Positions 23,086 through 33,795 of a stretch of 64,000 nt of DNA are shown here, in pieces. The notes below the pieces were generated by a model. That model saw nothing but the letters and a program-made list of their open reading frames with translations. It was not told the origin of the DNA and made no database searches. Both the position numbers and the translations under genes were made by a program. The first letter of the stretch is position 1. Each line of letters opens with the position of its first letter. Origin of the DNA: Coenobita brevimanus (Eukaryota > Arthropoda > Malacostraca > Decapoda > Coenobitidae); NCBI GenBank assembly GCA_032717465.1, contig CM064663.1, positions 14,262,989 through 14,326,988 on the forward strand, in the 5' to 3' direction.

Positions 23086-23202
23086 CTGACGAGCCTGGCT
23101 GACCACCGGGGAGAGCTGTACCTGCGTCACGTTGGTGTTCTGGCCGTACACACCCACCTCGAAGATACCCACACCCTGTGTCGCTCCAACGTCACCAATA
23201 CT
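23086..23202 (-). CDS. Ionotropic receptor-like exon, upstream of the previous one
   Basis: The 39-codon frame reads SIGDVGATQGVGIFEVGVYG and ends in VVSQARQ. An AG acceptor preceded by a T-rich stretch (23203-23210) and a GTAGGT donor (23080-23085) bound it, and both exon ends are in phase 0. Joined to the next exon it gives the expected transition from the VSQARQ-type to the LRQVSWCV-type segment of this receptor group. An RTE-like LINE begins 83 bp upstream at 23285, so earlier exons lie beyond it or are lost. Confidence 0.65.
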
Positions 23203-23284
23203 CTAATAAAAAGCAGTATATAATTATGTAGATTAAATTAGTTTTATAGGGTTAAGATACCGGCGAGGAAAGTGTAATATTACT

Positions 23285-24600
23285 TTAAAATTTCCTCTTA
23301 ATTATCTTTCTGTCTATATCCAGCCGTCTCAATCCCACAAGGGAAGGCAACAAACAAATCAGTTCCATGTCGCTCTGTTCCCGGCCATTTTGCTGACTTC
23401 CCCCAGCTCTAACCTCCTTTCTCATATACCCCTCCACTCCATCCCTTCGTCTCATGCTTGGTCTCCCCCTTCCTCTTCCCCCCCTCCACCTCATTCACAT
23501 ACACTCTCCTCATGAGGCTCTCTTTCCCCATCTTCTCCACGTGGCCAAACAACCTCAGTGTATTTCGCCTAACGCTTTTCATCCCCATCCATATACACAC
23601 CACTATGCTCCTTCAATTCCATATTTGTCAGTCTGTCATTCCATGTAACTCCACATGCTCCTATCAAATAACTAATTTTCGCTGTTCTCACTCTTGATTT
23701 GTGCCTTTCCAGCAATGTTCAAGCTTCACTTCCATGTGTTAATGTTGGTATAACAATCCTATCATGCAGAGGCTTTTTTATCTCCATGTCCACTTCCCTA
23801 TTCCATATCATTGCCTTCTAAGAATCAGGGACATTCATTACCTGTTGTACCTTTCCATTGGCTTCGTCCTCCAAATTTCCATCATTACTCATCACAGTAC
23901 CCAACTACTTAAATAAACTCACACTTTCCATTTAATCATCATCCAGCCTCACTGTGCATTCAGTGACTTCTTTTCTCATGAAGACCACAACTTTACTTTT
24001 CCCTGCATTCACCTTTAGATTCCGTTTCTTACACATTCTCCCAAACTCAGTCACCAAGTTTTGTAATTCCCCTTCGTCGCCATTTAACAATACAGTATTA
24101 TCTCCAGACAATAGAACAGGAAATTTCCAAACGCTGCAATTTCGCATCAGGACCTCTCTAACATCCACTGCCACACTTTGTATCTCTTTTATAACTCCAT
24201 CCATATACAGATTGAACTACCATTGATATATGATAAGTCTTTGTTTCAATCCAACATCTAATCAGAAAAATATACTCAGTTCACCATTCACACGTACTGC
24301 AGCCTTAGCGCCCTCATTCATACTCTTCACGGCATTCAACAGCTTTCCACTTACAGTACTCCATATATTCTTAGTATTTTCCACATTCCTAGTCCATCCA
24401 CTCAGCCATATGCTTTCTCCAGATCGATGGAGGACATATACAACTTCTTTCTCTTTTTAGAAACTTTTCCACTGAAGATCGTAGGACGAATGTCTGATTT
24501 ACACAACCTGATCTCTTCCTAAAACCTCCCTTTCTTCTCTAACTCATTCCTCTGTTATTTCCCTAACTCTGTCAGTGAGAATCCCACCACATTTGCGACT
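23285..24600 (-). mobile_element. RTE-like LINE fragment, RT and 3' part
   Basis: The minus-strand frames include GDNTVLLNGDEGELQNLV, NLKVNAGKSKVVVF (23932-24204) and, nearer the 3' end, RRNTLRLFGHVEKM with RRVYVNEVEGG (23409-23603). These are the end of the RT and the C-terminal block of the EEP-nuclease LINEs called RTE-like here. The copy has stops and frameshifts. The 3' end near 23320 has the family motif around 'gtctcaatcccacaagg' but no long (AT)n tail. Confidence 0.75.
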
Positions 24601-24989
24601 TAATACTAGGTGGTGTGGATTTGTTCATACCAAGTCAACAGTTCACTTAATGATCGAACTCTCCAAAATGGTTTGATAGCGGTTGTGCCGGAGCAATGGC
24701 CCAAGAGTCATTACCATGTAACTCTTACTTAAAATCAAAAATATCTGAATCACTTTCTTCGTTAAAAATTGCTGGAAACCATGCAAAGACTGTGGTAAAC
24801 CTTGCCAAATCAAACTTTCTTCAAAATCAAGCATCAAAACTACTTAACAGCCCTAATGACAATAGAATATTCTGATCAACTCTAGAGTCTTTCAGTAATA
24901 ACCAAGACATCATTCATTCCCCCACTAAAATCTTCAGATGGTAACATTATAAATGACCCGCTGTTTGTAACCATTTCTAATAATATGTA

Positions 24990-25300
24990 GTATCTAAGTA
25001 TGGCATGTAAGTATTGTAAGTGTGACCGAAGAAGGGCGCCCTTGATTGCTTACTAATGTCTGGCCTGATTCAAATTTTGCTGAAAAATGGGTTTGAGGCC
25101 GCACCACCACCCTAGCCGGTGACAGTCGAGCAGTTGGCAACGGTCTGGGGACGGATAAGGATGGTGTTCATACGGCTGCTGTGTGGAGATATAAGATGGT
25201 GCTTAATATATTATAAAAAAACAACTCCGAGACTTTGAATTCACCTACGACTGACATCAAGGGAAATTAACATTCTTAACACCACGTGGGAAAGCAAATA
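24990..25300. other. Short insertion within the LINE
   Basis: LINE frame sequence stops near 24988 and resumes near 25300. The intervening bases contain no recognised domain. There is a weak Pol III B-box-like stretch (GGGTTTGAGGCC near 25089), so a SINE is possible but not supported by more. Confidence 0.3.
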
Positions 25301-25915
25301 TATTTGCCAGTACATTTGCAAGAAATTCTACCATAGAGGAAGTCAGTCAGAATGTCCAAGAACTAGAACTCGACTCTCCTGAAATTGTTCCGCTTAAAAA
25401 TCAGACAAGACACGCAAGATCCATCCTAGACAATTTACCTACCAACAAAGCTCCAGGTCCAGATGGAGTTCCGCCAATTGTTTTGAAAAAGTGTTCCTGA
25501 GAACTTGCCTCTGTTCTAGCTAAATTATTCACACTATGCATACGTACTTCTTCATTCCCTAATTCATGGAAAGAAGCCAACATCCACCCAGTTCCAAAGA
25601 AGGGAAGTTCCTCTGACCCCTCTGATTACAGACCAATAGCTGTCACATCTTCTCTTAGTAAAGTATTTGAAATTTTAATTAATAAGCAGAGAGTTAATCA
25701 TCTTGAATCCAACAACTTAATAAGTAGTAGACAATATAGTTTTCGCCAAGAAAGATCAACCATTGACGTACTCAGTATCCTGACTCATACCATTCATCAG
25801 TCAATCGACCTACATTGAAAAACTCATGCAGTAGCCATTGATATTTCTAAAACTTTCGACAGAGTATGGCACCGTTCCCTGTTGTCCAAACTCCCTTGCC
25901 ATGCAGTAAAAGTAG

Positions 25916-26590
25916 ATGAAGTATATTCCAATTTCCACTCAATTAACGCCGGCGTGCCACATGGAACAGTTCTGGCACCAACCCTGTTCCTGGTTCATAA
26001 AAAACGATCTCTTGTCTGTCACCCACAATCCCATCCATTCATATGCAGATGACTCAACACTTCATAGTTCATTCACACTCAGACACCCATTTATGAAGTG
26101 TACTATCTCTAACTCTCAACTCTGTACAGCCATCTCCATAAATCAAGACTTATTTACGATCAGTGAATGGGGACAAAACAACCTTGTCTCATTTAATGCT
26201 AGTAAAACTAAATATATACAATTTACTAATAGACAGCTATTGCCATATTCGTACATTACCTTCAGTGCTACTAATATTCCCATCTCCAAAAGTATTGAAG
26301 TTCTTGGTGTCCCGCTTAACTATGCTCTCAGCTGGACCTCTCATGTCAGATCAATTGCCAAAATTGCCTCAAAGAAACTTGGATTATTGTACAGGGTATG
26401 TAACTTCACTGATGAGCAGTTAGCAATAATTCATAAGAGTCATGTGCGCTTTCAGCTTGAATATTGCTCACCCTTGTGGAGTGGATGTGGAGAGGTTGCA
26501 TTAAAGCAACTAGACAAAATTCACAACAGAGCTGCTGGAATTGTTAATGACCCTGCTATTATGGATAGGCTGCCTTCCCTACAAGTATGA
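25916..26590 (+). pseudogene. LINE RT end and C-terminal region, longest open part
   Basis: This 224-codon open stretch begins out of frame and then carries HSYADDSTLHS, SEWGQNNLVSFNASKTK, LGVPLNYALSWTSHV and LEYCSPLWSG. These correspond to the catalytic RT box and thumb region of Jockey-like ORF2. A stop at 26588 cuts it before the final block, which continues in frame to about 26850. Confidence 0.75.
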
Positions 26591-26984
26591 AGGAGTGTTG
26601 CCTCCCTTGCATTATTTTACAGGTGTTTTTGTGGCAGGTGCTCAGACGAAGTTGCGTCCATTGTGCCACCTCTCCCTGCCTTCCCTCATGCTACACGGGC
26701 ATCTGGTAGCGCTCATGACTGGAACGTAACTCAGCCATATTGCAGAACTTTTGCTTATCAGAATTCCTTCATTCTCCGAACTGCATCTCTGGAACTCTGT
26801 TCCCCAGAGTTGTTTCCCTCCAAACTTCAACCAACAGCAGTTCAAGTCTAACTGTTATAGATACTTTATGAATGGAAGACACCAGTAATCTGGTGTATGG
26901 ATTAATTTTTTTTATTTGTTTGTTTTTCCTTCATCTGTTTGTTATTTTAAAAAAGTATATATAATTTTCCTGTTACACTTAGAA

Positions 26985-27490
26985 GAAAAATGCCACAATG
27001 ATCACCACACACTTCTTTTTCCCATTTTCCTTTATAAAGGGGAATAATTATTCCTGACTTATAGTCCTCTGGGACTCTGCCTTCCTACCACGACAATCTG
27101 CACATCTTCCATATCCACCTCACTAATATCTCTCCCCCATGCTTTAGCATTTCACCACACACTTCATCAATTCCTGGGGTTTCCCCATTTTGACTTTCTT
27201 CATTGCTTCCACCACATCCTATCTACTGATCACTTCGTCCCTTACCTCCCTCCTCGTCCCAGCTACTCCCCAGCCACTTATACTCACACCAGTTTCATTC
27301 CCTCTGTTTAACAGTTCCTTAAATTGTTCTCTCAATCTATTCACTTTTTCTCCCTTCACCACTAGCAATCAGCCATTTTTTTCTTTCAATCCCCTATTTT
27401 CTTCTTTATCACTTTGTCTGTCTTTACCACCTTCCTTATTATCAAGGTATTTATTACAGAATAGTAATCTCTTTGATAAAAGAAAAAAAA
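26985..27490 (-). mobile_element. RTE-like LINE fragment
   Basis: The reverse strand encodes a decayed EAMKKVKMGK block and a following PLYKGK block, which match 31118-31357 in the larger RTE-like copy. Frameshifts and stops are frequent. The plus-strand frame here is a shadow. Confidence 0.65.
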
Positions 27491-28071
27491 TGTTTTCTAT
27501 GTATTATTGAGTAGTAAAGTAAACTAGCAGTGTTAAAACTCGGTTCTAGCTGTGAGACCATCGGATTGGTAATGAACTGAGATATCAAAGTATGGATCTT
27601 ATCCAGTACTGGAGCCTAATTTAACATCCATTAGCGTATTCTTTCGTATTACCTTTATTATAGTGCTGTTTGCTACTAAGTTGTCCGTGAGCAGGATTGG
27701 AAAACAACTGCCTTGTAGCCAAGTTTCCAACACTGATCCAAACATCGGTACCGATTCCCACAGACGATCTCTAGAATCTGTAATGAAATAATAGACTGCT
27801 AGACAGATAGATAGATAAACACCTACATGACCAGGAACATTTTTATAAATTGGTGACGTCTCGACAACTCATTTGTCATTTTCAAACCTCGGGAAAATAT
27901 AATAAAAACCAAAGTAAACACCATTTCTGTGGTAAAAATACAAACACAACATGATTATGATACCTAGGTTAGAAAATGACAAATGAGTTGTCAAACCTTT
28001 ACAATTTTATTAAAGATGTTCCTGATAACGCTGGAGATTACCTTTATATTATGACAACGCGTCCCCCTTTG

Positions 28072-28076
<5 letters not shown>
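27491..28076. other. Non-coding with an inverted repeat
   Basis: No gene is visible. It contains the inverted repeat listed separately at 27828-28026 and a short GATA run near 27805. Confidence 0.4.
27828..28026. repeat. Imperfect inverted repeat, about 60-bp arms
   Basis: Arm one (27828-27887) contains CAGGAACAT and GACAACTCATTTGTCATTTT. Arm two (27967-28026) is its imperfect reverse complement. The loop is about 80 bp. It could be a small foldback element or the inverted ends of a lost element. Confidence 0.6.
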
Positions 28077-28154
<78 letters not shown>

Positions 28155-28190
28155 ATCTATCTATCTATCTATCTATATATATATATATAT
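28077..28190. repeat. (AT)n and (ATCT)n microsatellite
   Basis: A dinucleotide AT tract is interrupted by TAGA and then about six ATCT units. It borders a dispersed repeat at 28193. Confidence 0.95.
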
Positions 28191-28192
28191 AT

Positions 28193-28488
28193 TCGTAGGT
28201 GGGAGGGCTCACCATCCACTCACTCAATGTAGTGCTTCTCTCGGGTGTCTGCCTTGTCCTCTGCTCCATCCTTCTTTCCTTCCATCTTCTATCTTTCTTT
28301 CCTTCATTCTTTCCTCGTCCTTCTGCCTACGGGTGACTTTACACTTTCTCTTCTGACTTTCATTCCTTCATACTCTCCTCTTTCTTCTGCCTAAGGGTGA
28401 CTCTACACTGAGTGACAAGCCAAATGGTTTCCTGTACACCAGGAAACTATTTACTACGCCGGGTGGTAACCATATAACCACATTTTGG
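28193..28488 (+). repeat. Dispersed repeat, also inverted at 33240-33470
   Basis: It shares with the reverse complement of 33240-33470 the blocks 'caatgtagtg', 'tggtttcctg' and 'gggtggtaacc'. A TTTCCTG...CAGGAAA palindrome sits in the shared core near 28427-28450. Pyrimidine-rich CTTC repeats are inserted between the blocks here. It directly precedes a tRNA-like SINE head and may be its upstream part. Confidence 0.5.
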
Positions 28489-28703
28489 CGCCTGGTGGTT
28501 TAGTGGGTAATTATTGTGCTCCAATCGGATTGAGCCGGTGAAGGTTTATATCCAAGGGATGGCTGGGGTTTATTGCTCACGTAATGCCACTCAGGGATGA
28601 GTGAGGTTGGTCACTCTCATCTTAAATGTCAGAACCAACTGCCTAGCCCCGAGCTCCTACGCTCCTCGTGGGGCAACGTAGGATAGGATGATGGATGGAT
28701 GGA

Positions 28704-28705
<2 letters not shown>
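28489..28705 (+). repeat. tRNA-derived SINE-like element
   Basis: Pol III promoter-like boxes are present: A box TGGTTTAGTGG at 28496-28506 and a degenerate B box GGTTTATATCC at 28543-28553, 36 bp apart. The body ends in (GATG)n at 28687-28704 and then (AT)n. This is the structure of a SINE with a simple-repeat tail. The tRNA of origin is not assigned. Confidence 0.55.

Positions 28706-28781
<76 letters not shown>
28706..28781. repeat. (AT)n microsatellite between two retroelement tails
   Basis: The tract is flanked on the left by the 3' end of a plus-strand SINE and on the right by the 3' end of a minus-strand RTE-like LINE (TTGCCAGAC). Long reading frames of Ile-Tyr repeats across it are artefacts. 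Confidence 0.95.
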
Positions 28782-28783
<2 letters not shown>

Positions 28784-28849
28784 CCAGACTCCTTCATCCC
28801 GTAAGGTGTGGTCAAAAACCAATCGCCCTATCCCCCAACTTTTCATTGC

Positions 28850-29657
28850 CTTCTTCTCAGCTCACACATCCCTCTCTCACATACTTCTCCAATCCATCCC
28901 TCCACCATATTCTCGGCCTTCCCCTCCCTCTCCACCCCTCCACCTCAGTCACATACACTCTCCTCGTAAGTCTTTCACTCTCCATCCTCTTTACATGGCC
29001 AAACCACCTCAGTGTGTTTCTCCTAGCTCTTCCTATCACATCCACATCTCAACCACAACGTTCCTTCAGTTCCTCATTTGTCACTCTTTCTCAGTCTCCA
29101 AATGCTCCTCTCAGATCATTCATTTCCACTGCTCTCTCTCTTGACTTGTGTTCTTCCAACAAAGTCCAAGGTTCACTTTCATATGTTAGAATTGGTATTA
29201 CAATACTCTCATGCAGTAACTTTTTTATTCCCTGTTTCTTATCACTGCTTTCAAGGAACTAAGAACTTTTCTTCTTTGTTGTACTCTTTCAAGCACTTCA
29301 CCGTCCAAATTTCCATCCATACTCATCACACTACCCAAGTACTTAAACACACTCACATTTTCCATTTCCTCCTCATCCATCCTCACTGTACATTCAGTGA
29401 CTTCATTTTTCTCGAAGACCATAACTTTACTTTTCCCTATATTTACATCTCGATTCCGTTTCTTACACTCTCCCAAACTCATCCACCAAGCCCTGCAGCT
29501 ACCCTCCGTCCTCACTTAACAGCCGAGTATCATCTGCAAACATCAGTACAGGGAGTTCCAAACAATACCCTTTCTCATTAGGGCCGCTCCAACATCCACT
29601 GCCCTATCCTATATCAATTTTATAACCACACCTATATACAGATTGAACAACAATGGA
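28850..29657 (-). pseudogene. RTE-like ORF2, end of RT and C-terminal block
   Basis: It resumes with MSPLLFNLYI. The catalytic ADD box is decayed. Then come NIGKSKVMVFEKNEVTEC, FKYLGSVMSMDGN (29225-29515) and RRNTLRWFGHVKRMESERL with RRVYVTEVEGW (28857-29045). A long 3' tail region leads to (TA)n. The C-terminal block is found three more times in the window at RTE fragments. Confidence 0.75.
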
Positions 29658-29663
29658 GACATC

Positions 29664-30751
29664 AGAACATAAGAAGAGAGGATATCTGCAGTCGGCCAAT
29701 TGGCCCATGCTATGCAGCTCCTAGAAGAGCAAGTGACCTTCTAGAATGAGATAACGATAGCAAAGAAGAAGGTTCTCCCCCGCCCTCCAAACCCTCCAGC
29801 CGAAGCCGGCAGGAAAAAATCTGAAAGAACACCACGCAGTATATAAAATTTGGCGTGGACGTTTTATCTGAAAGTGTGAAAGGAGAAATAGAGACTATCA
29901 CAGTGTAACCTGAACAGGAAAAAGAATGAATTAGTGTTGGTTATTTGATGATTTTTTTTTTGCATACCCACCCCTTATTTGTCATATGCTTATCTAGCCT
30001 ATGCTTGAAACTGTCAATGGAAGAGGCAGCATCTACTTTACTAGGTAGCTTATTACATTCGTCTGCAACTCTATTGCCAAACCAATCTCTACCTATTTCC
30101 TTACTAAAACGGAATTTTTCTGGTGTGAAACCATAACTTATACTTCCATCTTGTATCCTTACTTTAAGGACCTTGCTAATATCTCTCTTATTTATTCCCG
30201 TCATCCACTTAAACACCTCAATTAAGCCTCCCCTTACTCTGCGCCTCTCTAGTGAGTGCAAACTTCTTTTTAGTCTGTCTTCATATGACAGGTTCCAAAC
30301 ATCATGTATAAGTTTTGTCATTCTTCTCTGTACATTTTCTAACTAGGCTATACTGTATACATTCTAGCCCATAGTAAGGAAACCAAAATTGTACAGCATA
30401 GTCCAAATGTGGCCTTATTAATGCTAGATATTCCTGCAGTTTTACTTTTGATGACCTATTGCTCACGCTTCATGAAATAATTCCTAGGAACCTATTTTAT
30501 TTTTTAATTTCACGTATTAATACACTGTTGCCTTGGTTTCAGGTCTTTACTAACCATTTTTCCTACATCTCTCTCGCATGCCGATCTTCTGATTTCTTTG
30601 TTATCTAAGCTATAATAATATCTACAGTTGCCTTGCCACCAGTAAATACTTTACATTTTTCAACGTTAAATTCCATTTGCCAAGTTTTAGACCATTTGGA
30701 CAATATATCGAGATCCTTTTGTAAGTTATGGACATCGTCAGTCGAGTTAAT
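29664..30751 (-). mobile_element. CR1-like LINE fragment nested in the RTE-like LINE
   Basis: The insertion is flanked by the 6-bp duplication GACATC (29658-29663 and 30752-30757), and removing one copy restores the RTE frame. The minus strand encodes [20 protein letters not shown] near the 5' end and, in 29941-30321, a C-terminal CR1 block with YEDRLKRSLHSLERRR and NKLPSKVDAAS. The 3' end is TTCTTATGTTCT, typical of CR1-type termini. It is 5'-truncated. Confidence 0.85.
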
Positions 30752-30757
30752 GACATC

Positions 30758-31500
30758 CTTGTTCCATTCCAACATTCAAATAGAAAATTTCACTCAGTTC
30801 ACTATCCACCTTCACTGCAGCCTTAGCATCCTCATTCATACTCTTCACAGAATTCAACAACTCCCCATTTACTCCATATATTCTTAATACTTTCCACAAT
30901 CCTTGTCTATCCACCCTGTCATATGCTTTCTCCAAATCCATGAAGACTGCATAACACCTCTTTCCCTTCTCTAGAAACTTGTTTACTAAAGATCTAAGAA
31001 TGAATATTTGGTCTACACAACACCTCCCCTTCCTGAAACGTCCCTGTTCTTCTGCAACTAATTCCTCAGATATTTTCCTAACTCTGTCAATAAGTATCCT
31101 ACCATATACTTTTCTTATTACACTAAAAAGACAAATGCCCCTATGATTACCACACACTTCTTTTCCCCTTTTCCTTTGTACAGGGGAATAATTATACCTG
31201 ACTTCCAATCCTCCAGGACTCTACCTTCTTCCCAGGCCAATCTGCACATCTTCCACAACCATTGTACTACTATCTCTCCCCCATGCATCAGCATTTCACC
31301 ACACATTCCATCAGTTCCTGGGGCTTTCCCCATTTTAAGTTTCTTCATTGCTTCCACAACTTCAGTCCTTCCTCTCTTCTCACATCCCTCCTTCTCCCAG
31401 CCATTCCCCGGCCACTTATACTTTCATTACTTTCATTCTCTATGTTCAACAGTTCCTTAAACTGTTCCCTCTATCTGCTCACTTTTTCTCCCTTCTAATA
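30758..31500 (-). pseudogene. RTE-like ORF2, RT fingers and palm
   Basis: Blocks are EAMKKLKMGKAPGTDG, WKSGIIIPLYKGKGE, EEQGRFRKGRCCVDQIF and FMDLEKAYDRVDR, the last carrying the first catalytic Asp. The frame shifts once near 31130-31200. At 30757 the block leading to the GC-MSPLLF motif is interrupted by the nested CR1-like element. It continues at 29657. Confidence 0.8.
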
Positions 31501-31510
31501 TACTATAGCA

Positions 31511-31515
31511 CTAGC

Positions 31516-31572
<57 letters not shown>

Positions 31573-31852
31573 TTTGGGCAGCAGAAATATACATTCAAAT
31601 CGCACCAAAATTGGCACAAAAATCACAAAAAATTTGCTGATGTGAAGGAACTTCGTCCCATCACGATTGAAAAACTTTTACTATATTTAATAAGCGATCA
31701 CATTTTGACTAAAAAACGCTGCTCCAGGCGCCCGGCATAGGATCTCCGTAGAATTTTTTGCCCATAGGTACAACTGAAATAAACTACAGCAGCGCCAAAG
31801 CCCTCTGCAGGAGCAAGTGTGAGGGTCCCGAGGAGCCCACGAGCACTTGTCT
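31511..31852. other. Insertion with (GT)n in the RTE-like LINE
   Basis: The (GT)n run spans 31518-31571. The rest is unassigned sequence that breaks the LINE between the linker and the RT. I could not name the inserted element. Confidence 0.5.
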
Positions 31853-32284
31853 CCACTAGTAATCTACCATTTTTATCTTTCACTCCCCAGCTAACTTCTT
31901 TGGCACCCTGTCTAACTTTCGTTACCTCTTTCCAGAACATTTTCTTACATTCCTTCCATCTTACACTCAAGTCCCTTCCAAATTCTTCATCCACTCTCTG
32001 CTTGCTCTCTCATACTAATCTTTTCACCTCTCTCTTCCTCTCTACATATAACTCATTCTTCCATCGCTCAACTTCTTCCACGCCTCTGTTTCTCATCCAC
32101 TCACTATATGCTTTCTTCTTTTGTGCCACAGCCTCTCTCACCTCTTCAGTCCACCATGCTGTTCCCTGCACCCCCTTTCGTCTTCTCTTCACCCCACACA
32201 CCACCTCACATGCTGCACATATTTTTTTTTGTGAATATCTTGCACACACCTTCCACACCCTCATCTGCTCCAATCTATATTTAC

Positions 32285-33227
32285 CTAATTGCTCCCCACC
32301 TCCCTCTTATATTCTGCCTTTTTCCCATCTTCTTGCAACTTTTCCACTCTCCTTGTACGTACTACTTCCTCCTGTCCTTCCCTTCTCCATTTTATTTGGA
32401 CTTTAATTTTGACCACCACCAAGTGGTGGTCTGAAAGTTCACTCCCCCAACCTCTATAATACTCTTGCATCCATTATACACCTTCTTATCCTTTCATTCA
32501 CACACACATACTCAATCATTGCCTTCCATTCATTCAGTTCACCACCCACCATTCTCATCACTCGCCATGTATACCTGTGGAACCTTTTATGCCTAAATAG
32601 GATATTAGCTATCACCAACCCCCTCCCAGCACAAATGTCCACTAAAGCACTGCCATTCACATCCATCTCTGCAGGCACACCCCACTCACCAACTACTCCA
32701 TCCACCTTCCTATTTCCTACTTTTCCATTCATATCTCCAACCAAAAACACTCTCTTATTCCTTTCAAACTTTTCCATGCAATCTTCCACCTTTGTCCAGA
32801 ACTCTTCTCTTACTCTTCTGGCTCGATCTTGCATTGGCTCAGACACGCAAACGATCGCACACATTTGTAGTTCAACTTTCAGTTTTAACTAAACAATCCT
32901 TGAGCCAACTGATTCATACTCTCTTATATTCTCCTTCCATCTGTTACTCACAACAATACACACTCCGTCTTTTGCCCTCTCATTCTCACCTACTCCTGCA
33001 CATATACCCCTTCCATAATCCCATTCCCTCACACTCTCACCTCTCCATTTAGTTTCTGTTAACCCACATACATCCACTTTCGCACTCTCTAGCACTTGGA
33101 CAATCTCTCTTTCTTTCACCTCATCATTTGTACCCCTTGCATTCCAAGTCACTTTCCGTATTCTGTCCTTTGTTCGGTCCTTTGTCATCAACTTTTGGTC
33201 AGCCCTGGTCCTAGGCTTCGTGTTCAT
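32285..33227 (-). pseudogene. RTE-like ORF2, EEP endonuclease domain
   Basis: The domain begins TWNARGTNDEVKEREIV (residue about 25 of the first frame). LTETKW supplies the catalytic Glu, FLVGDMNGKVGN the Asp/Asn and SELSDHHLVV the terminal Asp-His. This is the complete motif series of an exonuclease-endonuclease-phosphatase nuclease. Frames change at about 32880 and 32460. The protein would nick target DNA for reverse transcription. Confidence 0.8.
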
Positions 33228-33239
33228 TTTTTTTATTTA

Positions 33240-33460
33240 TTTGTTTTCCGGGGAGGGGCACTAACCCTCTGACAACCCACTTGTGTCACATAGGGAACAT
33301 TTTTTGGTTGGTTATAAGGTTACCACCCAGCATTGCAAATGGTTTCCTGGTTTACAGGAAACCAATTGGCTTGCCACTCAAGGTAGAGATAACCTAAAAA
33401 CAAAGCATCACTACAATAAGTGGGTGGACGATGGGCTCCCCTACCTACCGGGGGGGAGGG
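33240..33460 (-). repeat. Dispersed repeat, inverted copy of 28193-28488
   Basis: The reverse complement shares the 'gagtggcaagccaattgg', 'tttcctgtaaaccaggaaac' and 'gggtggtaacc' blocks. The palindromic core here is GGTTTCCTG/CAGGAAACC with a 5-base loop (about 33340-33362). It adjoins a Penelope-like fragment on the minus strand. Confidence 0.55.
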
Positions 33461-33630
33461 GCATGGGAAAGGTTGGGTGGATTTATCTGACGTGAAGTGA
33501 GAGTGTCGCTGTTCCTTGTACGGCTGCGTGTAGCACCATCAAACAAGGCCATGTTCGTAGTCACGATAGTTTGTATATTAATCATCGGTGCTCCTTCTCT
33601 TATATAAATTACTTCTAGGATAGATAGGCC
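33461..33630 (-). mobile_element. Penelope-like element fragment, minus strand
   Basis: The reverse complement matches 34835-35000 of the Penelope-like copy. It covers the end of the GIY-YIG domain (an AIYIRE-like block, then TTNMALFDGATRSRTRN) and the start of the 3' region. Together with the copy at 34441 it forms an inverted pair around an RTE fragment. Confidence 0.7.
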
Positions 33631-33654
33631 TAGATAGATATAGATATTGATATT

Positions 33655-33722
33655 ATGAGAGAGACTATATAAATAGATAGATAGACAGATAGATAGATAG
33701 ATTTTATGTATTTACTTATTAG

Positions 33723-33787
<65 letters not shown>

Positions 33788-33795
33788 GTATATAT
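33655..33795. repeat. (GATA)n and (AT)n microsatellite at an LINE 3' end
   Basis: GATA-type units (33675-33700) are followed by an AT tract (33725-33790). The tract ends in TTGCCAGAC, the 3' terminus of a minus-strand RTE-like LINE, exactly as at 28781. Confidence 0.9.

Larger units (their letters stand above)
24620..26900 (+). mobile_element. Jockey-like LINE, second subfamily
   Basis: A plus-strand ORF2 remnant shows NKAPGPDGVPPIV (near 25440), PVPKKGS, DYRPIAVTSS, ISKTFDRVWH (about 25846), IHSYADDST (about 26035) and the post-RT region to about 26850. Stops at 25498 and elsewhere break it. A 3' UTR rich in T and TTTG follows. About 300 bp near 24990-25300 do not fit the LINE and look like a later insertion within the ORF. 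Confidence 0.8.
28782..33230 (-). mobile_element. RTE-like LINE, near complete ORF2, with nested insertions
   Basis: Reading down the minus strand gives an endonuclease (33227 to 32285), linker (32273 to 31856), RT (31500 to 30758, then 29657 to about 29270) and a C-terminal region ending near 28850. The 3' end is GTCTGGCAA followed by (TA)n. Two insertions interrupt it: a CR1-like LINE at 29664-30751 and a (GT)n-containing piece at about 31511-31852. The copy is dead. The name RTE-like reflects the EEP nuclease plus RT arrangement; the exact clade is uncertain. Confidence 0.8.

Noticed and set aside
28489..28560. tRNA gene candidates, here and at 38930-39000
   Set aside because: Pol III boxes are present, but the arms do not all pair and the sequences continue into SINE bodies with simple-repeat tails.
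31819..32406. Plus-strand 195-codon frame and neighbours at 28699-29581
   Set aside because: They are the opposite strand of RTE-like LINE ORF2; the Leu/Ser/Pro-rich composition reflects purine-rich coding sequence on the other strand.
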